Assembly: GCA_005779525.1 (NCBI GenBank)
Contig: SXIZ01000053.1
Location: forward strand, 1-11,722
Reading direction: 5' to 3'
Source: Methylococcaceae bacterium
GTDB taxonomy: Bacteria; Pseudomonadota; Gammaproteobacteria; Methylococcales; Methylomonadaceae
DNA: 11,722 nt
This document shows, piece by piece, positions 1-7,377 of the stretch. Each line of letters starts with the position of its first letter. The stretch's first letter is position 1. A model generated the notes under the pieces. That model saw only the letters and a list, made by a program, of their open reading frames with translations. It was not told the DNA's origin and made no database searches. A program made the translations under genes and the position numbers.

Positions 1-30
1 ATTATGCTTATAAATCAGCGCATAATTTTT
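1..30. terminator. Possible stem-loop terminator at window edge
   Basis: ATTATGC (1-7) is exactly complementary to GCATAAT (20-26), with a 12-base loop, and the right arm runs into four more T residues (27-30). This fits a weak, AT-rich intrinsic terminator for a + strand gene ending before the window. The left arm may extend beyond base 1. The stem is short and poor in G/C, so the call is tentative. Confidence 0.22.
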
Positions 31-143
31 ACCAAAATTTCAATTTGTTAGATATACATTGGTCTTTATTAGATTATTCTAGCTCAACATCCTTAAGTCC
101 ATGAGTTGAGTTGTCTATTTTATTTACTACCGGGAGAAGCCTA

Positions 144-2192
144 GTGAAAATTCAATCTGTGCGTAGATCTAAACAGTCGTGCAAAAAACCTAACAATGCA
201 TTTAATAATTACTGCGTATCAGCAAGCATGGTCATGCTCAATCTGTTGCTAAGTTCCAGTGCATTTGCACTCGGTATTTCGGGTATTTGGAAAACAAATC
301 AAGGTGATTATTTGCTGTTGACCAAAGACAAATTGTCTGCAAGTGTCGGCGTGCAATTATCCGATAATCCGAATTTTAATTTACAAACAATTTGGATTGG
401 TAAGCTAAGTGAAAAAAACATTAATTTAGAAAGTATTGACAAGAAACTTTCTCTGAATGCCTTATTAAACAATGAAACTCTGAACGGGGTTATTAACGAT
501 CAGGGGCAGAAAAAACCATTTTCAGCAACCCTGATTTTACCTTGGCAAGGTAGTAGTTTAGATGGTATATGGAAAAAAGATAATAGCGAACAATACTTGT
601 TTGTGTTTAATGGTTCCGGAGAGAATGGTGGACTGGCAGTCGTTTCTGATGTTGATTTAAGTAAAGGTACTCCAACACAACGGTTGTCCCTTGGAAAAAC
701 GCAAGCTCATGCGTTTTCGGATTTACAATCAAACAATGGCTTACGTTTGACGCTTTCGGGGGAAAAATTATTGGGGGAATACGCCGTTAATCTAGAGCCA
801 GCTGAAGAAGCAGTCATAACCCAACTTCAAGCAAAAAGCACCAGCAGTGCATCCACGTCTGGTAATACTTCATTTTCTGCCTCCAGAGTCGTGCATAGTG
901 ACGACTCAGATGCGCGAATCAACGAGCCTAAACCGGATGACACTAAAAAAGGTTGTGATGGTGCTTTTCGCGCTTTACAAAATAAAGTTAGCGACATAAT
1001 GATGGAGAATCTGGCTAACAATGGTGCCACCCCCGGTCAAATTCTATCGGTATCTTCAAGTCCGATTTCTGAAATTGAATCCTTTGATGGTGGTAAAGTA
1101 CCGATTTATAAGATTACCTTTTTAGCTGATACTGGCTTTAATGTCGGCAAGTTGTTACAAAAACAGCCCGATCAGAACGGCTATATCCGCTGCAACATTT
1201 CTGGCGCAACTGGTACGGTAGAGGATTTCGAGGGTACGGCCACCAGTGAAATGGCGACAACCTTCTGCTCACAATTGGCAAAATCAGCTGGTCAAAACCT
1301 AAAGCTAAGATCGGCGCGTCTCGCGGTGAGAGGCTTAAGTGGTAACAATATGACCTTTAACAGTTATGTCAATACTAAAGGACAGATCTGGTCCAAAGAA
1401 TATTTGGATACCCAAGGTACGTTTACTACGCCATTAAAAGCAGGTTCGACTACCGAATATACGCCTGAATATGACAAAATCGTGGCAGGAGAATGTAAAC
1501 AACGCGCTGTGTATAGTTCCGATCCTTATCCCGCCTGGCATTCCAGCAGCCCAGAACCAATTGGTACGCCGGAACAATTAATGTGCCTTCAGCCGGGTGA
1601 CTATGATGCTTTTAGTGTAAAAGATGATATTGTAGGCGCTATTTTCCTGGATATTACGGCGGCTTCCTTTTACTTCCCATTCGAAATTGCGCTCAATGAA
1701 GCTTATGGTTTTTATAAGTTTTCCTCAGAGGAGCAAAGTCAGCAAATTATTGTAGAAGCGCCTATTCATCGGATACCCAAAGATTGGTCGGCATCCGCCG
1801 AGTCGTTTGTCAGTAGCACGGTGAAGTGTGGTTACGATCTGTCTGCCGAGCAGTGGCCAGCAATTCTTTCTATCGAACCACATCTTGAGTTGTGCAAACA
1901 GTTTCCGCCGATCATACAAAACCAATTAAATACGGCGACCTATAAGGCAATAACAACACCTGATGAGAATCATATCCGGCAAATTGATAATTTGGCGGCA
2001 GGACTGGCGACCAATACCGCTGCAACTCTAGGCGCATTAAAAATAGGCGGCTTTTATCCATTGAATTCCTCCACAATCAAAAGTAAAGTCAAGTTTGTCT
2101 CGGCATTGCCTTATCCCTCCACGATTAGTGGCGCTCCCACAGTGCAAACCAATACGATGGCATACACCATCGAAGCGCCTTATTGTAAATAA
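144..2192 (+). CDS. Exported protein with two beta-type repeats and an eight-cysteine C-terminal part
   Basis: I do not recognise the family. I start at GTG 144 (682 aa) because GGGAG at 132-136 lies 7 bases upstream; an in-frame TTG at 111 has no clear ribosome site, and ATG 228 would lose the basic n-region. Residues 1-42 form a long-n-region Sec signal (basic stretch, then VMLNLLLSSSAFA), so the product should leave the cytoplasm. Two similar modules follow (about 44-130 and 139-212), each opening with G-I-W-K and a later Y-L, and predicted to be mostly beta strand. A Ser/Thr-rich linker (about 231-247) separates them from a larger C-terminal region. All eight cysteines of the mature protein are in that region (residues 271 to 681), which suits up to four disulfides. 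It ends 56 bp before the next exported-protein gene, with no terminator seen between, so the two are probably co-transcribed. Function unknown. Confidence 0.85.
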   Translation: MKIQSVRRSKQSCKKPNNAFNNYCVSASMVMLNLLLSSSAFALGISGIWKTNQGDYLLLTKDKLSASVGVQLSDNPNFNLQTIWIGKLSEKNINLESIDKKLSLNALLNNETLNGVINDQGQKKPFSATLILPWQGSSLDGIWKKDNSEQYLFVFNGSGENGGLAVVSDVDLSKGTPTQRLSLGKTQAHAFSDLQSNNGLRLTLSGEKLLGEYAVNLEPAEEAVITQLQAKSTSSASTSGNTSFSASRVVHSDDSDARINEPKPDDTKKGCDGAFRALQNKVSDIMMENLANNGATPGQILSVSSSPISEIESFDGGKVPIYKITFLADTGFNVGKLLQKQPDQNGYIRCNISGATGTVEDFEGTATSEMATTFCSQLAKSAGQNLKLRSARLAVRGLSGNNMTFNSYVNTKGQIWSKEYLDTQGTFTTPLKAGSTTEYTPEYDKIVAGECKQRAVYSSDPYPAWHSSSPEPIGTPEQLMCLQPGDYDAFSVKDDIVGAIFLDITAASFYFPFEIALNEAYGFYKFSSEEQSQQIIVEAPIHRIPKDWSASAESFVSSTVKCGYDLSAEQWPAILSIEPHLELCKQFPPIIQNQLNTATYKAITTPDENHIRQIDNLAAGLATNTAATLGALKIGGFYPLNSSTIKSKVKFVSALPYPSTISGAPTVQTNTMAYTIEAPYCK

Positions 2193-2248
2193 TTGTTGTG
2201 GCTCTAAAACATGCTGCATGCTTGCCCTAACATTTATCAGGAGTACTT

Positions 2249-3943
2249 ATGCGTTTTACTTTATCACCTGTTTTTACACTCGTAAGTTCATTTTGTTTGG
2301 CAATACCTTCGTCTACCTGGGCTTTCTCTGAGGACATTTGCTATTATTATCAAAATCCAATAGATAAAAATGGCCCACTTAATCCAGCACCGTTCAATTG
2401 CTGGGATTTACAGTGCCGGGATGGTGCTACTAGTCAAGCACCTAAAAGTGCATCGTCCTGCGTGGTCACTGGATTGACTCGTTATGCAGATGCTACTTTG
2501 GGAGGTTTTCACGCTAGAAACAGTATTCATTTTGATATTACTTGGCTATCTGCAAGATTACAGGGTATGAAGGAACAGGATGCCTTAAAACTGGCTATTT
2601 ATACCGAAGCAACTGACTTAGGCAGTTTTCAGCATTATGATTATCGAGGATTTCCTCTCGCTGCCGCGGTAACTGACAGCATAAATGGCGTTGTACGTAC
2701 TAACATTAAGACCAATGGCTTCTGGTTGCATTTTGTACCTTGGAAAAAATCCAGCAGCTACTCCAAAAACAGTTCAGAACTCACTTATACCTCCAATACT
2801 GGTAGCGCCTCCCCTTATCCCGCCCAAGAGGTTCCGCTGGCGCATTTGAGAGCTTGGGCTTTTGGTCTTCAAAAAGACTTATGTGAATTCGGCATGACGG
2901 ATACTCAAGAAGCTATTGGTAATTGTTTGACATCTAGTAGTCTATATTATGATGTTCCTGTGCTTGCTGGGCCAAACAATGTGGTGGATATTCGTGTTCA
3001 ACCAACAGAAAAACCGATGTTACTGGGATGGCAGCGAATCAAACAAACGGCAGCCAATTGCGATACTCGTGATTGCTACCAACGTGACTATGCTAGTGTT
3101 AAAGCAGGCAGTATTGAGGCATTGGGTATTTATCTGCATGCAATGGCTGATCGCGTATCCCATCACTACTGTTCGGATGAAAGCTATATAACGAGCATCT
3201 GGACGGGGGAAGGCTCGCCGAAAACACCTTCGGATTATTATCTTTTTTATCCAGATATTTGTGGAACAGCGGCGCATGTGTCTCTGCATTATCCAGAAAC
3301 GGGACAAGCAGCTTTGCCTGACCGTTCCCGCGATGCGGTCTATTATGCGTATCAAGAAATTGCGGCATGGATGAGTATCAGAAACTATACCCCTGATCCA
3401 GTAACTCCTGCCAGAGGTTTTCCGGCAACCAACTCAACCGAGGCCGTGAATTTATTAATGGATCGCGCTTTGACAGGCAGCACCGCCTCAGAGCGATTAA
3501 ATAATTTATGCAATATCGCCATTCAAGGCTATCAACTAAAATGGCACGATCAAAACCCCGATTGTACCTATAGTTCCGAACTGGATTTACCACAGGCTGG
3601 CAGTATTGCGGGTATTAATGTCGGCAAGATTCGTAATTTTGGTTTAACGGGCATCATGCGTCCTGCGAGAGATCATCAAACAAATAGTGGTGAGTTAGTA
3701 ATTGTCGCAAGAACTAAAGATAATCAATGGTTTTCTTTAACGCCTGCTGGATTTTCGCCTAGCTTAAATGGCGTATTAACGGCCTATCAAAACGACAAAT
3801 TTGATTTACTAACTATTACGATCTTAAACGGCAGTGCCGATTTATCTTTGTACAAAGATGCTGAAATTTATATGGGTTATGGTAGTTCACTAGCAGATAT
3901 TGTTAATCATCAACGATATTCAAAGATTGGGGTGTTACGATAA
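2249..3943 (+). CDS. Secreted protein with zinc-phospholipase-C-like His/Asp motif
   Basis: A 564-residue protein with a clear Sec signal peptide (cleavage near residue 25, ...STWA|FSED). AGGAG at 2239-2243 sits 5 bases before ATG 2249. The mature N-terminus is cysteine-rich. Seen motifs: FHARNSIHFD (87-96) followed by a helical stretch with E120, D123 and H129, then LHAMADRVSHH (296-306), which fits LHxxxDxxSH, and H343/H347. In zinc-dependent phospholipase C, S1/P1-type nucleases and DUF6765-like proteins, such His/Asp residues on helices bind metal. Residues about 450-564 look like a separate beta domain ending in YMGYGSSLAD..., resembling C-terminal domains of other secreted proteins. Inference: an exported, possibly metal-dependent hydrolase; neither substrate nor activity can be read from the sequence. 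The upstream gene at 144-2192 is its likely operon partner. Confidence 0.88.
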   Translation: MRFTLSPVFTLVSSFCLAIPSSTWAFSEDICYYYQNPIDKNGPLNPAPFNCWDLQCRDGATSQAPKSASSCVVTGLTRYADATLGGFHARNSIHFDITWLSARLQGMKEQDALKLAIYTEATDLGSFQHYDYRGFPLAAAVTDSINGVVRTNIKTNGFWLHFVPWKKSSSYSKNSSELTYTSNTGSASPYPAQEVPLAHLRAWAFGLQKDLCEFGMTDTQEAIGNCLTSSSLYYDVPVLAGPNNVVDIRVQPTEKPMLLGWQRIKQTAANCDTRDCYQRDYASVKAGSIEALGIYLHAMADRVSHHYCSDESYITSIWTGEGSPKTPSDYYLFYPDICGTAAHVSLHYPETGQAALPDRSRDAVYYAYQEIAAWMSIRNYTPDPVTPARGFPATNSTEAVNLLMDRALTGSTASERLNNLCNIAIQGYQLKWHDQNPDCTYSSELDLPQAGSIAGINVGKIRNFGLTGIMRPARDHQTNSGELVIVARTKDNQWFSLTPAGFSPSLNGVLTAYQNDKFDLLTITILNGSADLSLYKDAEIYMGYGSSLADIVNHQRYSKIGVLR

Positions 3944-4255
3944 TGAATTAATGATTGCTGATGCTCATCATTTAGTACCCTAAACAGGATTAAAAACCAG
4001 ATGCTTTGAGTTTAGCAGCTTTATATATTTTGGTTCCAAACAACAAGTTTTTGGAAAGAAGTTCTCTTGACTGCCATTCAAAAATTAATAAACCACATTT
4101 AAAGACATACTAGGCTTTATTAAGCCGAGCGAGGTATGTGATGTAATTTGTACTAATCTCACATACTTTAGTATCTGGAGTTTCGCTGTGTTCTATAAAT
4201 GAGAGTAGCAAGCAATGATTAGTGAATATAGCTTTAAAGCAACTAGGACAAAAAA
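3944..4255. other. Intergenic region with several stem-loops
   Basis: No gene is seen in these 312 bases. A weak hairpin just after the preceding stop (AATGAT 3950-3955 with ATCATT 3967-3972) lacks a T-run, so it is not a convincing terminator. Between 4105 and 4174 there is a cluster of overlapping inverted repeats, listed separately. A ribosome site (AGGA, 4245-4248) for the next gene closes the region. Confidence 0.6.
4105..4166 (+). promoter_or_regulatory. Mutually exclusive stem-loops in the leader of the small membrane-protein gene
   Basis: GTATGTGA (4134-4141) is perfectly complementary to TCACATAC (4159-4166). Its first six bases are also complementary to ACATAC (4105-4110), and the second option encloses a further hairpin, GGCTT-TATT-AAGCC (4113-4126). 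The two long stems cannot form together. Such a layout fits an attenuator-like RNA switch, or paired protein-binding sites in DNA. It lies about 90 bases before ATG 4256. No known riboswitch class was recognised. Confidence 0.3.
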
Positions 4256-4771
4256 ATGCCACGTATTATTAAAGTTTTAGCCTATGTACTCGGTGCAAGT
4301 TGGTTTTTACCTGTAAGTTGCACCATCGGCCTATTGGCTACCGTTCCAATAATATCAACGTTAGATGAGCGTCAACTTGATGATAAAGATTACGCGTTGT
4401 TTTATGTTGTCTGGCAACCTGGCGAAGCAGGGAAGCCTTTTGAATATGCACTACTAAAAGATCTTTCGCTGAATCAATCCTCTTCGCGTTCATATATGAT
4501 GGAGCAACACAACGGCTTTATTGATATCAATGCATTCACCCGAATTTCTTATCAATTGCTTGCTTCGAATTCGTCAGAGCAAATGATAGAGGTGGTCTAT
4601 CGAGATGACGACAAGAGTAGTTCGAGCCGTTATCGAGCAACTCGATCCGAGATTCGTCCAGTATCATCCAGAATGATGAAACCTGACTATTTATTTAAGG
4701 CTCTACCAATCACATTGATATTTGCGTTCTTGATCTATGGGCTAGGTAAATGGATGCGCAGACTTTGTTAG
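4256..4771 (+). CDS. Small protein with two predicted membrane segments, function unknown
   Basis: A 171-residue protein not recognised as a known family. AGGA (4245-4248) lies 7 bases before the ATG. Residues about 8-34 form a hydrophobic segment (VLAYVLGASWFLPVS...), which could be a membrane anchor or an uncleaved signal. Residues about 146-166 (FKALPITLIFAFLIYGLG) form a second one, followed by the basic tail KWMRRLC. The loop between them (35-145) is polar and Ser-rich, with a predicted beta-type pattern. With K/R residues at both ends, the simplest topology is N-in/C-in with the loop in the periplasm. It stands alone, 312 bp after the secreted-protein pair and with no gene close downstream, so context gives no role. 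Coding status rests on the ribosome site, the two membrane segments and the length. Confidence 0.72.
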   Translation: MPRIIKVLAYVLGASWFLPVSCTIGLLATVPIISTLDERQLDDKDYALFYVVWQPGEAGKPFEYALLKDLSLNQSSSRSYMMEQHNGFIDINAFTRISYQLLASNSSEQMIEVVYRDDDKSSSSRYRATRSEIRPVSSRMMKPDYLFKALPITLIFAFLIYGLGKWMRRLC

Positions 4772-5128
4772 CTTTATTTTAACTCTTAGCCTGTGAACCG
4801 AAAGATTGTTTTTTTAGCGAAACACCGAAACTAAGTCAAAAATTGAGATATTGTGTCTGGTTGCCTTCTTGAAATGGTGTATTTTTCTGTCGCTAGAATT
4901 CTGTTGCATGACTGTACTTCATTACAGTTTGCTGTTTAGCTAACTACTAAAATGAATGCTGAGTTTACAGTGGTGGTTATTGATCAACCGATTGAACGTT
5001 TATGCTTCGCGTGATTTGTCGGGATACCCAACAAAATTAAATTTCCAAAAAAATGCACGACCTAACCCATCGCTGGGCATTTATAGTTTAGCTATAGCTG
5101 TGTAGCGCTTGTCATGCTGTTGCTCGGT
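4772..5128. other. Non-coding stretch before repeat A
   Basis: No credible gene is visible. There is a T7 run (4808-4814) without a convincing stem in front of it, so I do not call a terminator. Small inverted repeats occur (for example AAATGC with GCATTT and CCCA with TGGG around 5050-5092), but none is strong. TGTAGCG at 5101 is repeated at 6841 in front of the second repeat A copy, which suggests that the repeat once extended further left. Confidence 0.5.
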
Positions 5129-5246
5129 CATTGCGGTTCAGATGCAATATTGGATAAGTCGATTACCTCCACAGCTATCAGAGCAAATACAGCTTTACGT
5201 TTTCTTAAGGACTTTATTGGAGTTTATTTCTTCGAGTAAGCGCGCA
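5129..5246 (+). repeat. Repeat A, copy 1 (direct repeat left of the HD-GYP gene)
   Basis: 118 bases that recur in the same orientation at 6877-6996. By my alignment the copies differ at six positions plus a two-base insertion in copy 2 (CCTCCACAGC here, CCTCCAAACAGC there). Both copies can encode the peptide LSEQIQLYVFLRTLLEFI in one frame, but the indel puts different residues before it. No terminal inverted repeats or target duplication were seen, so the type of element is unknown. Confidence 0.93.
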
Positions 5247-5251
5247 TATAA

Positions 5252-5410
5252 AGTCGTGAGGTTAGACTTTCAGGCAATTTTATCGCAAATATTATGACAG
5301 CCGATGGTGATCCTGATGAACTTGTGCAATTAGCGCAGGCAGCGGTTCATAGGCAGGGCAACGTCTTGCTGGAGTTTGTAGTTTGCTTCGTGACCAAATT
5401 CGTTGCGTGA
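5252..5410 (+). pseudogene. Possible gene remnant after repeat A copy 1
   Basis: An open frame starts after a TAA at 5249-5251 and ends with TGA 5408-5410. From ATG 5294 it gives 38 residues beginning MTADGDPDELVQLAQAAV, which looks protein-like in composition. No ribosome site precedes the ATG. The frame differs from that of the repeat A peptide just upstream, so the two could be pieces of one gene split by a frameshift. After repeat A copy 2 the repeat frame runs directly into MTAHAAETLRLYA (from ATG 7006), a faint resemblance that supports a common origin. Family unknown. Confidence 0.25.
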
Positions 5411-5450
5411 TTGAATAGATCTAAACTTCGATTTCCGTAAAATTCGCAAT

Positions 5451-6728
5451 TTATAAATTACGATACAACTGAATCGAATCGGAAGAACTGTCAAGACCCT
5501 TGGCAATTGCAAAGCACTGATTGGAATGTTTTTTTGCCAAATCAACAATGGATTTATCTACTTTACCAATTAGGACTTGATCCTCCAGAATGCCCAAAAC
5601 TTGTTCCAAAGTCATTCCTATGCGATAAGGTCGATCTTGGACCAGTGCTTGGAATACATCAGCAACTGCGATGATACGTGCTTCAATACTTAGATCGCGT
5701 TCTTGCGGGTGGAAAGGATAGCCTCCACCATTTAATCCTTCATGATGAAACGCCGCCCAACTAGCAATTTCCTCCAATCCCTTTATATGACGCAAAATTT
5801 CGTAAGTTTCATAGCTGTGCTGATTCATGATTGAACGTTCCACTTCATTCAATGGCCCCTGCTTTTCCAAAATATTATCCGGTGTATGAAGTTTTCCTAA
5901 GTCATGTAAAAGTCCTGCAATTTCCACTTTCTTGCATTGGATTCCTGTTAGGCCATACAAATTGGCTAAATAACTCGCCAATTCAGCAACGCGGAGAGAA
6001 TGATGCGCAGTAAAAGGGCTTTTTTGATCGACAATGTAAGATAGTATTAGTGATAACTGTTTGATTTGCTCTAAATTTAAAGGTTGGATGTTGTTGATAA
6101 GCCCCATATCCCAAACATAACGCAGAATATGCCGATCATCGAGGCTGATCCAAAAGGCTTCTGAGCGTTGCACTATTTCAAATGTATTAACCAGTTCTGG
6201 ATCAAAAAAAGTATTGTTATAGTTGCTAATAATAGTGAGCAAAATATCTTGCCTGGCCAGCAAGATATCGGTTTTATAGTGAGTGGCCGCCAATACATCA
6301 ATTCTATCCGAGAGAAAGATAAGATTAGCCATTCGCGCGTCGCGCATGGAAAGCGGAATGCTAACCAATTTTTCATACGGGGTGTGATGATAAAGAATCG
6401 GCACCGCATATTTAGACAACGGCTCGAAGTTTTTAAGCAGCTGATAACCAATTTCGCAATGGATATGCGCATCGTTCCAATCGAAATAGTTGACCAAATT
6501 CGCGTGCATTTGATTGGTGGATACACCACAATCATGCAACATGCCAAGTTCAAACGCATATTGAATGTCGGCATCGCTAAACCCTAATTGTTTACCGATT
6601 TGGGATGCAATATAACCAACACGCTTACCGTGATTGGTGTCATTCATACCTACAAATGAAACAGCAGTTTCTATGGCGATAATCATTTGACGAAGGTCAA
6701 CAATCATCTCAGTGTGGTTCGGTTGCAT
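5451..6728 (-). CDS. Tandem-HD protein with C-terminal HD-GYP domain, predicted c-di-GMP phosphodiesterase
   Basis: A 425-residue cytoplasmic protein without membrane segments. The C-terminal HD-GYP domain (about 230-415) keeps the expected metal ligands: H243, H275-D276 (in LLHDLGK), H304, H328-H329 and D357, and the signature HHEGLNGGGYP (328-338). Family members hydrolyse c-di-GMP to GMP or pGpG. The N-terminal half (about 28-150) is a second HD-type domain with H33, H65-D66 (in MLHDCGVS), H88/H90 and H114-H115, but HHTPYEKL stands where HHExxxGxGYP would be, so its GYP motif is missing. It may be regulatory or have a different activity. The ATG at 6728 has a weak AAGAAG ribosome site. The gene is divergent from the diguanylate cyclase gene at 7627 and lies between the two copies of repeat A. 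A perfect 13-bp inverted repeat lies 24 bp upstream of the start. The domain call is very secure; catalysis is inferred from the residues. Confidence 0.96.
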   Translation of the reverse strand: MQPNHTEMIVDLRQMIIAIETAVSFVGMNDTNHGKRVGYIASQIGKQLGFSDADIQYAFELGMLHDCGVSTNQMHANLVNYFDWNDAHIHCEIGYQLLKNFEPLSKYAVPILYHHTPYEKLVSIPLSMRDARMANLIFLSDRIDVLAATHYKTDILLARQDILLTIISNYNNTFFDPELVNTFEIVQRSEAFWISLDDRHILRYVWDMGLINNIQPLNLEQIKQLSLILSYIVDQKSPFTAHHSLRVAELASYLANLYGLTGIQCKKVEIAGLLHDLGKLHTPDNILEKQGPLNEVERSIMNQHSYETYEILRHIKGLEEIASWAAFHHEGLNGGGYPFHPQERDLSIEARIIAVADVFQALVQDRPYRIGMTLEQVLGILEDQVLIGKVDKSIVDLAKKHSNQCFAIAKGLDSSSDSIQLYRNL

Positions 6729-6752
6729 GTGATATTCTTCTTTATAAAATTA

Positions 6753-6784
6753 TAGATTTAACCGTGTAGTTACGGTTAAATCTA
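6753..6784 (-). promoter_or_regulatory. Perfect 13-bp inverted repeat upstream of the HD-GYP gene
   Basis: TAGATTTAACCGT (6753-6765) and ACGGTTAAATCTA (6772-6784) are exact reverse complements around a 6-base centre, GTAGTT. The element begins 24 bp upstream of the HD-GYP start codon. It could be an operator for a dimeric regulator or an RNA hairpin in the leader. It is not followed by a clean T-run on either strand, so a terminator is less likely. Confidence 0.6.
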
Positions 6785-6813
6785 GCATATTCAAAGAAAT
6801 ATTCACGTCACAA
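6784..6813 (-). promoter_or_regulatory. Candidate sigma-70 promoter for the HD-GYP gene
   Basis: Read on the minus strand, TTGTGA (6813-6808) is followed after 18 bases by TATGCT (6789-6784). The -10 box has four of six consensus positions. Transcription would begin next to or inside the 13-bp inverted repeat, which would suit an operator. This is a by-eye match in AT-rich sequence. Confidence 0.28.
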
Positions 6814-6876
6814 AGAGCAATTGTACTAGCTAATTGTTATTGTAGCGGGGACGCTATTGCGCGGATACTGCGCTGC

Positions 6877-6996
6877 CATTGCGTGTCAGATGCAATATTG
6901 GATGGGTCGATTACCTCCAAACAGCTATCAGAGCAAATACAGCTTTACGTTTTCTTAAGGACTTTACTGGAGTTTATTTCTTCGAGTAAGCCCGCA
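6877..6996 (+). repeat. Repeat A, copy 2 (direct repeat right of the HD-GYP gene)
   Basis: 120 bases matching 5129-5246, two bases longer because of AA inserted in CCTCCAAACAGC. In this copy a frame from GTG 6883 stays open to the TAA ending at 7089 (68 residues), running through the shared LSEQIQLYVFLRTLLEFI peptide into MTAHAAETLRLYA. No ribosome site is visible before the GTG, so I treat the frame as a possible remnant rather than a gene. The distance between the two copies is 1748 bp. Confidence 0.93.
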
Positions 6997-7256
6997 AACC
7001 CAGTCATGACAGCACATGCAGCTGAAACTTTACGTCTTTACGCCATTTTCTGCTTTTTATTGCTCATGCATGACATGGACTGCGAATAACTGCTTTTGCT
7101 TATAATTTAATTTTTGATTTAAATTTTAAAAATTGGAGTAAAGACGTAAGGACTGCTCTTAAACCCAGTCATATCAATGCTTCAGAACTTACTCCTTGCA
7201 GTAAAGTCCGCGTAAGCCCACGTAAAGTAGTCCGCAAAAGCAACATGGGAACCCAG
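6997..7256. other. Non-coding stretch with short internal repeats
   Basis: Apart from the end of the doubtful 68-codon frame (stop at 7087-7089), no gene is seen. AAACCCAGTCAT occurs at 6996-7007 and again at 7161-7172. GTAAAGTCCGC (7201-7211) recurs with a three-base insertion as GTAAAGTAGTCCGC (7222-7235). A very AT-rich block occupies about 7100-7131. The patchwork suggests accumulated insertions and rearrangements. Confidence 0.5.
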
Positions 7257-7377
7257 AAGCGTTACTCCGGTAACCCCCATTTTCTAATGATCCTTATGGT
7301 TTGTACTTCTAGCATAATAATGCTTTGCAATCCCCACTAGTTTTTTTTGCCAGTGAGTTGATGTGATTTAAATCTGA
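7257..7377 (+). repeat. Repeat B, copy 1 (direct repeat upstream of the PocR-GGDEF gene)
   Basis: 121 bases recurring in the same orientation at 11410-11530 with about eight mismatches and no indel in my alignment. Internal structure in order: an imperfect hairpin GCGTTAC-TCCG-GTAACCC, a second small hairpin AGCAT-AATA-ATGCT, a T8 run, and the perfect palindrome GATTTAAATC. No open frame of note is present. Conserved small hairpins suggest a structured non-coding or MITE/REP-like element. It ends 249 bp before the GGDEF gene. Confidence 0.94.

Noticed and set aside
3020..3355. Minus-strand frame of about 110 codons inside the zinc-PLC-like gene
   Set aside because: It overlaps the conserved LHxxxDxxSH region of the + strand gene and resembles a non-coding shadow.
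4796..4816. T7 run as terminator of the small membrane-protein gene
   Set aside because: No stable G/C-containing stem directly precedes it.
5055..5270. Integron attC-like core motifs (ACCTAAC near 5060 and GTTAGAC at 5261)
   Set aside because: The motifs are degenerate 7-mers, are about 200 bp apart, lack the paired inner arms of an attC site, and no integrase is present.
6168..6587. Long + strand open frame opposite the HD-GYP gene
   Set aside because: It is antisense to a gene with conserved catalytic residues and shows no recognisable domain or ribosome site.
6883..7089. 68-codon frame from GTG as an intact small gene
   Set aside because: It has no ribosome site, and its main part is the repeat A sequence, where the other copy is frameshifted; kept only as a possible remnant.
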